64,000 nt of DNA from Paraspadella gotoi (lineage: Eukaryota > Chaetognatha). A program made the position numbers and the translations under genes. The notes under the pieces were generated by a model. The model searched no databases. It had not been told where the DNA came from and saw nothing but the letters and a program-made list of their open reading frames with translations. Location of the stretch: the NCBI GenBank assembly GCA_051294375.1, contig CM119268.1, forward strand, positions 11,366,200-11,430,199, written 5' to 3'. This document shows, piece after piece, positions 24,401 to 36,636 of the stretch (position 1 is the first letter of the stretch; each line of letters begins with the position of its first letter).

Positions 24401-25458
24401 AGGAGCAAGGGGGCGCCTGAGGAGACGCTGGCGCCACGGGAGACGCCACCCTTCGTAAACCGGAAGTTAATCATTAACACATCGCTAAAGTTTCGCGCGA
24501 GTCGTTTCGGAGCGCGGGGAAGAAAAGGAGAGAAACAACGAGAAACAAGAACGAGAAACAAGACTTGATTAGAGAAAAAGAGAAACAAGACAAAATAAAG
24601 AGAAATTGTAATGGAAAATGAAGAAATTGAAAAGATAACAAGACGAAAAAAAAAATAAACGGAAGAAAAGAGAAAAGAAAAGAAAAGATAAAACCGAAAA
24701 GAAAGAAAGAAAAAAAAGAAGAAGTGAAACGAGGCGCCGACTCTCGGTGAAAAAAAGAAAACGGTTTGGGAGGGGAGAGTGGGGAAGACGAAGGGAGAGT
24801 GGAGAAGACGAAGGGGGCGTGGCGGAGATAGGAAAGGGAGCGAGGGCATCGAAGGCGACATGTTCAGCGGCGCCTCGATGCCTCGACGCCACGCGCTCGT
24901 CTTCCGGCGACGCATGGATGTCGCCAAACAAGGGAAACGGAAACCGAGAAGGAAATGGGCGTCCGTTTCCGGAATCTCCGCTTCTTTCCGTTTTTTACGC
25001 TTTTTTTTTTTTGTCGCGTTTTACAGTTTTTTCCCTGCTTTTCCTTGAGAGAGAAATAAATTGCGGAGAAAAAATGACATAGTGGACTTTTGGTATGCAA
25101 AGAACTTTAAATGAATTAGAATTATATATAACAACGGGAAACCGCACATCGGTGCGATAAAACCAAAAGCCTCCCTCTTTCTTCCCGCCGTTCACTCGAT
25201 CGACTCTTGACACAGTGAGATCGAACTGGCGCGAAATCGCGCACCATGAAACCGCGCACCATGAAATCTCTCCACTCGCGATCGAACGATTCTCGCTTCG
25301 GGTCTTCGATCGTCACGCTCAGTCGGCGACCGACTTAGGGTTATGAACGACGGGTCATTGGGATGACGACGTCTCTCATTTGTCCGCCGATGTCGGGGAA
25401 ATGCGATGAGAACCTTTCCTTTTTTTATTAAGTATAGGATAAAATCGGTATTGGTCTA

Positions 25459-25706
25459 ATGAAATTGGTACCAAAAAAAAAAAGAACTATTCATTTAATA
25501 AATAAGTTATCTTGCCCCTGACTTTGGAAAGGCGAGAGTGGGTGAATTCCTTCATCCCTCTTACAAGATAATATCGTAGTAGGGCTCTACATTCTACACG
25601 CTTTCAATCAAAACTTTATTTTATTCACTCCCAGAGTACCTGGCTTCTTTATCAATGAAGTACAATATTTCAATGAATGTTTCAATTGTATAAAAAGACC
25701 ATTGCC
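25459..25706 (+). repeat. 260-bp dispersed repeat, copy B
   Basis: Collinear with 12285-12540 over nearly its full length, with scattered substitutions. This is evidence of a repeat family rather than a shared exon. Confidence 0.7.
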
Positions 25707-26426
25707 TTTTACCAAAGACTTAATCCTGCAAGTGCAAGATTCAGCTTGAATTATTTTGATCAATTAAACTAATTGCGGGAGTCAAAAGGTAATGAGAAGC
25801 CACGAGTGGCCCGAAACCGATCAAGAAGACGCCACATTCTTAATATGAATCCACAGAATGGAACGCAACAAATTCTTCTTTAAAGAGACAACCATGATTC
25901 TCTTCCACTCGGGATTCCCCATTTATCTCGATTCATCAATTTCCATTTCGACGTTTCTCTCAGACTCGGGGGCCCTCTTATTTCTCTCGGCCTCAAACGC
26001 GATCGGACTGTAATTGCGCCAGGCATTCTGGCCTAATAACTTCTCCCTAATTAATCCTCTTTTCTTACAGCGCGCGGTTTACTGTTAATCCGTGGGTGAC
26101 TGGGTGTTGTATCTTCGATGCCACCTTCAAGCCGGAATTTTAGTTTCCACTCTCGTCACGTTTTAGTCTCCGCCCAGCAGGATAATCTTCATAACCACCG
26201 TCACGATTCATAACCAACACCGTCGCAACCACCACCCCGACTACATTCATAAGCAACATCATGTCTCCCCCAGCCCCAGCCCCATCCCTTCAACGCCTTT
26301 ATTCCACTTCTTTCCTTCAACAATCAACCAACTGATAAGAAGATTAAAGGAAAAGGAGACTCGCGCTGGATACAATTGATTCCATCTCAATCTTATCTAC
26401 GCGGCAGGGGGGAGAGGATTCTGCAT

Positions 26427-26436
26427 TCGCGTTCGC

Positions 26437-26511
<75 letters not shown>

Positions 26512-26533
26512 TTCCTCTCTTCTCTTCTTTCTC

Positions 26534-26564
<31 letters not shown>

Positions 26565-26730
26565 CTCTCTCTCTGTCTCTCTCCTCTCTCGTCTCTCTCT
26601 CTTCTCCTCTCTCTTCTTCTACTCTCTCTCTCTCTCTCTCCCTCTGTTTCCTCTCTCTCTCTCTCTCTCTCATCTCTCTCTCTTGTTTCTGCTCTGTCTC
26701 TCTTTTTCTCTCTCTCTCTTCTCCTCTCCT

Positions 26731-26779
<49 letters not shown>

Positions 26780-26784
26780 TTCTC
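26427..26784. repeat. Long imperfect (CT)n tract, about 360 bp
   Basis: The longest CT tract in the window, interrupted by TCTTCTC and CTCGTC variants. It opens long Ser/Leu and Arg/Glu frames on both strands that are not genes. Confidence 0.9.
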
Positions 26785-27256
26785 TCTTTGCAGTAATTTT
26801 ATATATTATTATATCGTGAGCTATTTTGGATTTTCTTTCTGTGGTTAGCCCTTTATTGTTGCAAAGAATCTTAAAATCGTACTTTCGTTATTCAGAAAAA
26901 AAAGAAAAAAAAGTAAAACAGCATTTTGACAGATTATTTCGAATCATTTTGCCAGTCAAATAGGAAAAAAGGGAATCAAAGTTGCGATTTCGTTATAATA
27001 CATGTTTACTATGTTAGTAAACGTGCTTCTAATGGAAACCTCTTTCAACGAAGCGCAGGGATGACCTAATTTCTCTTTGATTACGATAGTGAAGTGCTCA
27101 GTCAATTCATAGTAGTTGTAACTTCTAAGATTCGGTTTAATAATTAAACTATTATTCGTTTTTGTTTCAAATTTTTTTCAAGGAAAAAACTAAGTACCCT
27201 CCGTGTCGCTATTTTTCATCATCTCTCGTACTTTTTTTATAGTCTCTATATAAATT

Positions 27257-27303
27257 TCTCTCTCTCTCTCTCTCTTCTCTCTTCTCTCCTCTCCTCTCCT
27301 CTC

Positions 27304-27351
<48 letters not shown>
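27257..27351. repeat. (CT)n microsatellite
   Basis: CT run with CTCCTCTCCT interruptions in its first half. Confidence 0.9.
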
Positions 27352-27352
<1 letters not shown>

Positions 27353-29142
27353 CCAGGCCCAAATCGCGCTGGGGAGATGATTTCCAAAATGCGGTCATGA
27401 GGGAAACGAAAAGTGACAGCTTAAGTCGAAAACGGATTGTCGTTTCATCGCTTCGGTGTCGTCGTCGTCGTCGTCGTTTGCTAACTCTGTGATGTCATTG
27501 TTGATACAAATCGTCATAATTTTTAATCAAGTTAATCGATTAACAGAAGTGATGACCAGAACGTCAAAAGAGAAAAAAAAAAAAAAAAAAAAAAAAACAA
27601 ACGTCACTCTCTCGAAATCGGTAATTAAATTTCAACGCGTATTGACATTCATGCGCTCGTGACTTTTTTTGGGACGCATAACAACGGTTAAAAATAATCG
27701 ATGGAAGGAACGACGATGACGACGACGATGACGACGACAACCCCTGCTCCCGCCAATATGACCGAGTATCTCGAACAAAAGTTTCCATGGGAACAGAAAA
27801 GAAAAAAAAAAAGAAAAAAAAACAAAGAAAAGGCTTCGTCAGCAGGTGCCGTCCCCTCCCTCCGTATTTGCGGTAGCTCGTCTTCGCGCATGCGCATGTA
27901 ACTAAACGCGCGTGCCAGCGCATGCGTCCTACATTTTCTTTTTCTTTTTCTTTTTTTTCGCCGGCGTCGACAGTTACGATTGGTCCGGACGATCGAAGAT
28001 CCGACGTTGCCGATCGGTCGGAACAACGATCATTAAACGCCACGGAATTGAGAAAGTTTGGCGCCACGCCACGATTACGCCACGATCTTCGAATAGGCAA
28101 TAGCTCTCTGGCGTTCTTTGGCGCCACCGGAAGTGGAACAATGGGGCGCATTGTAATCCGCTAATGCGTTCGGTTGTAGTCAGAAAGAGAGACATCTGTG
28201 AGACGCCGAGAGCGATGGGGTCATAACCATGCGCAAGGTGACCTCAACTGCATCCTCCCCTAGAATCGCACGGCATTCAGCCGACTTGAAACGACCGGAC
28301 GCCTGCGTAGCCCCAGAGGGTGAGTGACTGTAGATCGGAGAATATAGGGAACCACGAGACAGTCATAACTATGCGTTCATCCGCAGGTTAGGCCTGGACC
28401 AGTTTCGATGTCCGTCCTTTTAATCGCGACGCCTCGTGTGGGGCTGATACACTGAAACGTAGTCTATGTGGCCGACGAGGGTGGGCGGGTGCAGCGCGCG
28501 GATGGGAGGTCTGTGCTGACAGTATCTGTGGTGGGGGGGGTGTAATGAGAAGTGGACAAAATTAATAAAAAATATGGTTCCTGAACGTAACCCTCGCCAG
28601 CTAACCAACCAAACTCACAAGAATTCCCACCTACTGGATCTGTCGCTGGGCACTGGATGTAACAAAACCGTTAATAGTATGCATGCTAATGCTGAGGAAA
28701 TGGGTAACGAAGTGGTTGGTATAGGGTGGGTGTGGGATGTGATTCGGAAAACCAGGGGTGTGTGAGTGAGAGTGGGGCGGAGGTGGTGTCTGTGGTTGGT
28801 GGACGTGGGTGTGGGTTAGCCGTTCACCTATGATGAAACGCGAAGAGCGTAAGGAGTCAAAAGGATGAACCGTAGTTCTAACCGTTCGAATGAATGACAG
28901 ACCAAATATCAACAAGTCATTGTATAGTATATACATAATAATCTACAATCGACTGTCGGAATGCCGAGAAAAAAATTCATGCGTCACCTCTAAAACCTAG
29001 AACGAAACTTAACAATTGCAACTGAAATTAAACAATTTTTTTTTTCAAGCTATTTGATTTAAAAAAAGCATTTGATCAAAATATAATCTGTATTATTTGT
29101 AATACATGTATACTTTTCAACAAATATTTAATAATAACTCAC

Positions 29143-29197
29143 CCTTGCGCCCGTCGAATGAAGCGGCCAACACGAGAGCGACTATGAAAAAATTCAT
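29143..29197 (-). CDS. Candidate signal-peptide first exon
   Basis: On the minus strand an ATG at 29197 opens MNFFIVALVLAASFDGRK, a clear hydrophobic leader, followed by the donor G|GTGAGT in phase 1. It could be the first exon of the laminin-like gene to the left or of another minus-strand gene. Its phase does not join directly to the candidate exon at 20408 (which needs two preceding bases) nor to 15155 (phase 0), so at least one exon would lie between. Confidence 0.45.
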
Positions 29198-29563
29198 CGC
29201 CTCGTTTTTGTGCTGAATTTGAATTCCGGGATGAATTTTTGAAAATTAAAATTAAAAAACAACTGATCCACGGGTTTTCGCAAGGTTAAAATCGAGCTGG
29301 TTATTGTTTTCGACAATTTTTATAAGCGGTAATTTCCAGTTTTCGTCGCGATGAGGAATAAGAAAGAATTTCGTCACATATGATTTATTGTAATTTTTTT
29401 TTTTAAATAATCAAAGTTATTAATCAAAGTTATTAATCTCCATCGTTTGTCTCCATCAAGATTCGTCGGCGAAAAAGCGAAATCGCGCGCAAGGAGGAAG
29501 TTTCCTCTGGACGCGGTCGCGATTCTCGTCTCGCGAACGCGCGAATCGAGAGAGAGAGAGGAG

Positions 29564-29624
<61 letters not shown>

Positions 29625-30843
29625 AGAGAGAGAGAGAGAATCGCGCGGGACCGGTCACGTGACGGGCAATCTCGTTACGACGGAAGTGAAGGAGGAGGGG
29701 GGGGTTGAAATGGATGAAAGCGGCATGAGGGGGGGGGAGAGGGAAGAGGGAAAGCAATTAAGCTAGAGGCTTGTAGTCCTCATTACGAAGTTTAAGAAAT
29801 GCGATGGTTTTAATAAAAAGCATTTTTTTTCTTTCTCTACGAAAATACGACGTACGTATTTTACGTATTGTACGCATTGTCTGAATAAATCCAAATTCGA
29901 CGAGGAATCTTTGTCGGAAGGCAGATCCGTCTAAGTTTGGCCCGGATTCCATTTCGGTTTGAGTTTAATCGAATTTGAGAATCGACTCGAATAAAAGTGT
30001 CCATTCATCACTTGCGGGTTCATGAGAAGGGTTTAAAAATCTAGTCGACCTCAGTTTGAACCCCATTTAACTTTCATGCCGCAAACGAGTCAAAGTTTGG
30101 CTCAAGTTTTATCGTTATCATAATCATCATCATCATCAACAACAACTACAACGACGCCATCTTCACATCGGTAATACCAAGACGGTTGTTCCACATTCTC
30201 GGAGCTCAGTCACCGTGAAGGAACAATCACAGCCACAGGTGAGATAAAGAATTGGAGAGGAATGGATAGGCATAGGAAGAAGCGGATGAAATGGATTATG
30301 AATCTTGGCAGGTTGAGTCATGCTTAGCCATTCAGGATGGAACGGGGAAGGGATTCTGCTTGGACTTTTCTTACTATTTTTGTTATTTGTTATTTGTTAT
30401 TTTTTCGTTCTGTAACAGGTTTGCTGAGGATATTGTCTATGAAAATATTATTTTTAGTATACCGATCTGTTATTATTATTACGTTATTAAGCACTGAAAT
30501 TATGAAATGATTTTGTAATGATTTTCTAGTACTACTATACTATCATATGACAAGAAATTTTCTATTCGGAATAATTGAAATTGTGACCAGAATTCGAAAC
30601 CATATTCCGAAAAAATCGTTATAAAAAAAAATAACAATAAATAAATAAATATCTCACTCCCCAGAACCATAAACAATCAAACAAACAACTAAACTTTTCG
30701 TTCATACAATTCAAGTTTACTTAGTGCGATTAGCTACTTTTGTTTTATATAACTTGAATTTATAAATAAAACTATTTTCTTCGGCTTTTTTCGTCATCGA
30801 ATCATTTTTTTTTAATAAAAGCGATCAGCCCCATATTTTCATT
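29198..30843. other. Intergenic region 5' of the homeobox gene
   Basis: Contains a (GA)n tract at about 29549-29639 and no supportable gene. It probably includes regulatory DNA for the plus-strand homeobox gene and possibly for the minus-strand signal-peptide exon, but I recognise no specific site. Confidence 0.4.
29549..29639. repeat. (GA)n microsatellite
   Basis: GA run in the region 5' of the candidate signal-peptide exon, in that gene's sense. Confidence 0.9.
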
Positions 30844-32380
30844 ATGACGTTCTACCATCGCGGTCAACCTCTGCCGACGCAGATTGAGACGGCGCCGATG
30901 TCCAATGTTACCGCTATTGAGGCGTGGTCGGCCTCGATCCCGTTGGCGCCACTGAGAGCGCCGACTGTGGCGCCCGTCCCTTCCATCTCGACCTCCCCTT
31001 CGATTCTGGGCCATTTCTTTAAGCATCCGCTGCAGATGCAGCAACAACAGCAGCAGCGTCGCTTTGACCAGCCGCCGCAACGCAGCGTCGGAGAACAACA
31101 GCAAGAATTTCGGGTCAAAAGCGAAACGTCGCTTCTAAACAACGGAAATGGATCCGAAAACGTCACAAGTCAGTGTTTGTTAATATTTAATTTTTAATTA
31201 TCCCAAGTAAACTTTCTAGTTTCCGTGATGGTCATGTTTGTTTTTTTTTGCTTTTAGTCGTCATCCTACCACAGAATGAGGCGTACCAAGTGTTGAACGG
31301 TATGAATACCAACCGGAGCCTCCTTACTGATGGTCTTTCGACCAAAAGACGTATCAGGTGGGAAATTTTGACAGATATATAGACAAACAGATATAGATAT
31401 AGATACTAAACAATAAGGGGAAAAAAGAAAAAAGAAGGAAATCCACGGCCACCCCCAAACACCCCTGCCACCACCTTTTTCCAGGACGACCTTCAAGCAA
31501 GTCCAACTGGAGGAGATGGAGCGGGAGTTTCTCCAGAATCCCTTTCCGGATGTTTGGACCCGGATGTCGTTGGCTGCGCGTCTCAACCTCAGCGAATCCT
31601 CCGTCCAGATTTGGTTTCAGAATCGACGCGCCAAGATGAGGAAGGATCCGGGTCGCGGGATCAAGGCATATAGACCGCATCGCTCCAGTGAGGAGGGTTG
31701 GGGTAGATGAGAAGATGAGCTCCAGGTTAATTAGCAATAGTGAGTTGGAGCAAGCGATTGTGACTCGGTCATTCCGCTCTAGCGAGTTCGAGGAAGTGTT
31801 CCCGTTCACTATCAAGGTCATTTCGTTCCTTGCAGTCGAATGAAATCGAAAGGAAAATTAAAAAAAAAATCAAATTGAGAGACGAAAGGACAAAGTCACT
31901 TCCTCTTCCTCCTCATTCCCTCACAGACTCGTATCTCTGTCGAAAGCGTGAAACTAGCGAGAAGAAGAATTTCGGCGCCAAAGCTTTCGATAACTACGCC
32001 GAGAAACGGCGTCAGGTTCCGGTCTCGAAGCGTACCGCCAACGCCCCTCGTTCCGTCGCGGGTGCCACCTTGCCTGGCAGTTCGCCTGACGATCCCATAG
32101 AGATAACCCACGATTTTATCAACGATTCCGGCGCCGCCTGGATGGGAGGCGCCGTTGACTCGGGTTTTGTCGACAAGGCCGCCGGCGACAGCATGGTCAG
32201 GAGTGCAGACGAAAATTCGTTTTCAATGGCTGACTCGTCAGAGAGCGAGGTGGTCCTCTTGCCGCCCGAGGTATATGGGATTATCTTCCGTTTCTAGAAA
32301 TCTGTCTTTGTCTCCTCTCTCTTTTTCATCGACATTGATCTGGTCTTTTTTTTTTTCAGGATTCTTCTGTCGATCAATGA
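30844..32380 (+). CDS. Paired-like (PRD class, Q50) homeobox transcription factor, complete
   Basis: Five exons with matching phases: 30844-31168, 31258-31357, 31485-31687, 31927-32270 and 32360-32380. They encode 329 residues plus stop. The homeodomain spans exons 2-3. It begins [20 protein letters not shown] and continues through [20 protein letters not shown] to [14 protein letters not shown], so W48, F49, Q50 and N51 are present. Glutamine 50 and the PDVWTR segment place it among paired-like homeodomains; PROP1 and GSC relatives come to mind but I cannot assign a subfamily. The N-terminal half has poly-Gln and a [13 protein letters not shown] motif. The C-terminal half has [11 protein letters not shown] and acidic/Ser stretches. 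I see no paired domain and no OAR motif. The start is the first ATG of the open exon; an upstream exon is not excluded. Confidence 0.9.
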
Positions 32381-34194
32381 ATAATCTTAATCGACTTTCG
32401 CCTCTGCCTGTGGTCGGTTTTCATCGCCGACGACGACGTTAATACAGATGGTGACGGTTTACAATTTATTTTCGACTCAAGATCAGATGTCTATTTTACT
32501 TTTTAGATTAAAGAAAAAGAGGACAAAAATTTGCATATTTAGTTTGGTTTTATGACGCATCCTGGTTCGTTACCGTTGCACCAATTGGCTTCATTTGGTT
32601 TCATCGATGATTAAATGTATTAATATTTTTTTTTTCGTTTCATCTTAATCAGTTAATGTTAGGAAATTAGAATTGAAATTAAGAATTTCTAGGCCTTTGT
32701 TTATTTCAATTTTTCACGGTCCGGAACTTCTTAGAACTTCTTAAAAACCCGTACAAACTACCGATTAACCCACTTCGTCTCCAACCAAGCATCGAACAAT
32801 CCAAGCAACCAAACCATTCAACCTATCCAACCAACTAATTGGCGCCGAGGCCGAAAGATCAAAAGCGGTTCGAGCCGCGTCAATTGGCGCATTCGTAGGC
32901 GGTTCGCGCGCCACCCACTCCGCTCCGGTCAGTCGGCTCTCAACACAAATCAATTTGCGTTGTCCGAAGGGCAAGGGAGAGAAGGCAAGGGGGGGGGGGA
33001 TGCGGAGAGTTAGGTTCCAAGTTCGGTCGGCGATATCAGGGCGTTTTTCACTCGGCCGTGGTTCGACTGGTCAGAGCGATTGGCGAGGAAGGGAGATCGG
33101 GATTCCGGGACGGGGAAAAGTGGCGTAATTGCGATGGGATCTCGGGCCGCCGATCCGAATTTAATTTGGATCAACGCGGAAAGAAGCGAAATTGGGTTTT
33201 GGTGAAACGAACGAAAGAGATAGAATAAAATAATAAAATACATACAATAGAATATCGGATGAAATTAGAAATAAATGAATAAAAGAAGGAATAACTAGAA
33301 AAGTATGGCAACAGCCGCGATTCGACGTTTTGGTTTAAAAGAGAGAGAGAGAGAGGCGACATATAATAAAAGAGGAGATGAGAGAGAGAGAGAAGAGACA
33401 TATATTTAAAAGAGAGAGAGATATGTCTAATGTCTATGTATGTAAAAATTGTTTTGTAAAAAAAACAAACAAATGAGTGGAGGAATATGAAACGTGTGAA
33501 TCTAAAAGATCTTGCTGATTAAAAGCTTTATATAAATTTCTAACTTCCTATGGTTACACACTTGAGCTATTTTCTATGTTAAAACAGCGTGATGACGACG
33601 ACGACGACGACAACGACGATCAAAAGAAGCAGAAACGAATTAACATCTCGCCCAAGTCGGGAATTCGCCCGTCTGGCGAGATAAAAAAAATTAAAACAAT
33701 TGCGATACACCGTTTTTCCCGAAAACTGCTTAGACATGTAAATTATAAAAATGTATCTACTTTATTATGACTCGCTTTTGTCTCGGATTACGTCGAATCC
33801 GTAATTATTATGAACTTATTGAAAAACCTGTTTAACAACCAGATCAAAACGATTCGTTGTGGCGAAAAATGCGGATAATAAAAAATCAATTGTCGTAGTC
33901 GAAGTTGAACACGAAATCAAACGACATAACAGTGCAAACCGGTGACTGACACGTCTATTTGAATATTTCGATTATATCTGAATTTCAAAAGTTAAAATGC
34001 AATGCCACACATGGAGACAATAATATTCGGTATATAATACCAAGATATTTCTCTAATTACGAATTCTCTAATTCCTCTACTTAACAAAGAATTTAACTTC
34101 TCGCTAACGCTTAACTTTTAATACAAATTATTACGAAAAGTATCCCTTCAAAAACTGAAGTGAAAGTAAATTATATCCGCCATCTCCACCGATT
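32381..34194. other. Intergenic region with a GA-rich dispersed repeat
   Basis: No supported gene. About 33336-33600 resembles 37955-38245 in the same orientation (shared GAGA tracts, AACTTCCTATGGTTACACAC and a GCGTGAT(G/T)ACGACGAC tail). Confidence 0.5.
33336..33600 (+). repeat. Dispersed repeat, copy 1
   Basis: Matches 37955-38245: GAGA-rich left part, a spacing-conserved AAACAAACAAATG block, AACTTCCTATGGTTACACAC, then GCGTGATGACGACGAC. No terminal inverted repeats were seen. It is either an old interspersed element or a small segmental duplication. Confidence 0.55.
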
Positions 34195-35490
34195 ATGGCG
34201 CCCTCCATCTCCAGCCTCTCGTCGACCTTCTACTCCAGTCCCAAAGCCAATTGCGTCTTCCTTTCCTTTTTGACGGCTCTGAGTTGGTCATATTTTGATC
34301 TCCTGTCCGGGACGCTTCTCTCCCTCGACCCTAACGTCATCATGATACTTTTGGGCCTCAGCCTTGGCTCAGTTGGTGTTGTGGGCGTCTTAATCGACCC
34401 AGGAGGCTTCGTAGAGCCGTTGCGGCGCTGGAGAAACTGGGTGGTGCTCTTTTTCTTCGGCTTTACCATCGTCGGTGACAGCATTACCTACGTGATCGCG
34501 CAGAGGGTGAGGAAGTGCAATGTTTTGTGAAAAGAATCGATTGAGAGGATTGTACATCGGTGATACAACGTTAAGATTTGCACGAAAGGGATTTTGATGA
34601 ATATTTTGATTTGATATTTTGGTTGTGGCAAGACAGCTATGCCGTCCTGAAACTCGAATTGTAAAAGGAATAAATTAAAAAGTACGCACGTAAGATTAGG
34701 TTAAAAGCGACAAAAAGTGCAGTAATATGCAGTATATACCCTGATGTTCTCTCCCCCACTTTTCTCCAGCACGTTCCTCTCGGCGACGTTAGCCTCTTCT
34801 ACAATCTCAGCGTCGTCTACACTTCCTTCATGGATTCCCTCTATCGTCGACGCCTTCCCACGCGGTCGCAGGGCATCGGCCTGCTCCTCTGCCTTGTGGG
34901 CGTGTCTCTCGTCACGCAACCCTCTTTTCTATTCGGGTCTCTCTACCCCGCCGCCGCCGAAGTAAAGACTGGAACGAACACCGGCTACTTTTTCGCATTT
35001 TTGTCGGGAGTTTCCGTTGCTATCGGTTATATTATTATTGGCATCTTCAAGGAGTTGCCTTCGTCGGTGAGAATTATTTATTTTGTAAATGTTTTGGAAA
35101 AAAATCGTTATCTTGGAACCAAATACAAAGCTTCACAAGAAAATGTCAATATATTTCAAGAGTAAAAATCATTCTCTGCATTATTAATAATAATAATAAT
35201 AATATCAAATTTTAATTGCTCAAATTCTCGTTCATTCTTTGGTAATAATGTAATTCTAAAACAATGTATGGAATTTGAACAACCAATTTAAAAATTATCC
35301 ATTCATTTAATAAATAAGCTATCTTGCTCCTGACTTTGAATAGTCTTTGGTGGTTTGAGGCCTCCATCATTCTTACAAGATAATGACATGTATTCTTTGA
35401 GAGTCATCGCATGTACCGAGATAATGAATTAGATAGAGATTACACATGGGAGTACAGGTACAGTATTTTTATTTATGACCAATATTTCGA

Positions 35491-35521
<31 letters not shown>

Positions 35522-36636
35522 TTTTGCTCTGTGTATTAACTTACTCATTTGGCCCTGAAGATGATCTGTCCAATGGATCGAAATATTGGTCATAAATAAA
35601 AATACTGTACCTGTACTCCCATGTGTAATCTCTATCTAATAATGACATGCAATTCTAAGACTCGACCTTCGATCAGGCTTATTTGATCTCCGGCGGAGTG
35701 GCCGACATGTGTTACGCCTTCGTTGCCTTAGGCGTCAATGGGTACGTGGGCATAAGTCCGCCACCAATTCTCTTTTTGTCAATGGCATCGCTGATGGTGA
35801 TGGATTCTATGGGAAGGTAAGTTAAGAAGAAAAAAAAAATCAAAACTTTTTTTTTCCTACAGAGAAAAGGTAAATTTTGGTTTCAGTGACTAGAACCTTT
35901 TTTACCTTTTTAAGTTACGGATTATGGGTGGATATAAAGTAGTTATGGATTAAGTGTGGTTAGGGGTTGATGGTGATCAGGGATTAAAAGTGGCAAAAGG
36001 TGATTAAGTAGTAGTTGTAAGGGAGATTAGGGTTAAGAATGGGTTTTGAAAAAGTTTTTTTGTTTTCTTACCAATGTTTACTTTTTATTGTAATCAGTAA
36101 TATCTATCTTACTTAAATGATAGTTGCTTGTAAAAAAAAAATCTTGAACAGTTAATGTAAAATTTTTCCGAAATCAAAGCATTTACTGTTTGAGATGTTT
36201 TATAATTTATTATTGTTATATTTTTTTTGGGGGCCTATAAATTTGTAAATTCGTATGCGGCTAATAATCCATAAAGTTTCACCAAGCAAACTTTATTCGA
36301 TTCGATCCCCTTTATTCATCTTAAACCATTTGGAAAGACTTCCGTTTCCTTTAAAACAGGATAACCAACCTCCTCGCCAACAAATCGCACAGTCCAACTC
36401 TGATGGTGTTGATCACCGCGACCCAGACCCCCATGTCCTACGCCTGGAGTTGGATCTTTTTCGGCCAAAGTTTAAACGCCGTCAAGTTCGTCGGCATCTC
36501 GCTCGTCATCGCCGCCGTCGTCGTCGTCATTGTCGGCAACAGCGGAAACGTTTCGGCCGACGAGGAGGAAGAGCCGGAGGAAGAGGAGATGCCGTTGAAG
36601 GATGAGAACACGCGGGACGAAGGACGTTCACGTTAA
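34195..36636 (+). CDS. DMT/EamA-type membrane transporter A (SLC35-like)
   Basis: Exons 34195-34506, 34770-35066, 35677-35816 and 36360-36636, all phases consistent, give 341 residues. Many hydrophobic segments suit a ten-helix drug/metabolite transporter. Features include LSWSYFDLLSGTLL near the start, HVPLGDVSLFYNLSVVYTSF, SLVTQPSFLF (as in SLC35G proteins), IGIFKELPSS, TATQTPMSYAWSWIFFGQSL in the EamA-like last third, and an acidic cytosolic tail (DEEEEPEEEEMPLKDE). Transporter B at 46873 is a paralogue with the same 312-nt first exon. The substrate is unknown. The last exon is repeated at 36774-37047 between two ten-N gaps with one F-to-I change, which I read as the other haplotype rather than a second gene end. 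Confidence 0.7.
35280..35395 (+). repeat. 260-bp dispersed repeat, copy C (partial)
   Basis: Shares ATCCATTCATTTAATAAATA, AGCTATCTTG and GAGGCCTCCAT with the copies at 12285, 25459 and 38657. It is cut short just before the inverted-repeat insertion at 35428. It lies in an intron of transporter A. Confidence 0.7.
35428..35640. mobile_element. Foldback element with perfect 64-bp inverted repeats
   Basis: 35428-35491 and 35577-35640 are exact reverse complements (outer ends ATTAGATAGAGATTACACAT and its complement). They are separated by a (CT)n run and unique DNA. The flanks AATGA at 35423-35427 and 35641-35645 form a likely 5-bp target duplication. There is no coding capacity. It lies in the second intron of transporter A, and the perfect arms indicate recent insertion or arm homogenisation. 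Confidence 0.75.
35955..36030 (+). repeat. Degenerate telomere-like repeat, intronic
   Basis: GGTTAGGGGTTGATGG and GAGATTAGGGTTAAG-type units in the third intron of transporter A. Weaker than the run at 48021. Confidence 0.4.

Larger units (their letters stand above)
20409..29142. other. Gene-poor, repeat-rich region
   Basis: No coding exon could be supported. Contents in order: an inverted-repeat element (20771-21481), a long polypyrimidine tract (about 22640-23150), a ten-N gap (23688-23697), a copy of the 260-bp repeat (25459-25706), CT tracts (26427-26784 and 27257-27351) and a poly(A) run near 27572-27597. A frame at about 24931-24830 on the minus strand (FGDIHASPEDERVASRH) looks somewhat protein-like but has no splice or homology support. 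Confidence 0.5.

Noticed and set aside
24127-24927. 266-codon minus-strand open frame
   Set aside because: Phe/Ser/Leu-rich translation of purine-biased DNA, with no domain, no splice context and no conserved motif.
26344-26819. Long overlapping Arg/Glu-rich and Ser/Leu-rich frames on both strands
   Set aside because: Pure translation of an imperfect (CT)n tract; the same kind of frames appear at 10850, 13590, 16600, 27260, 29550, 54960 and 62900.
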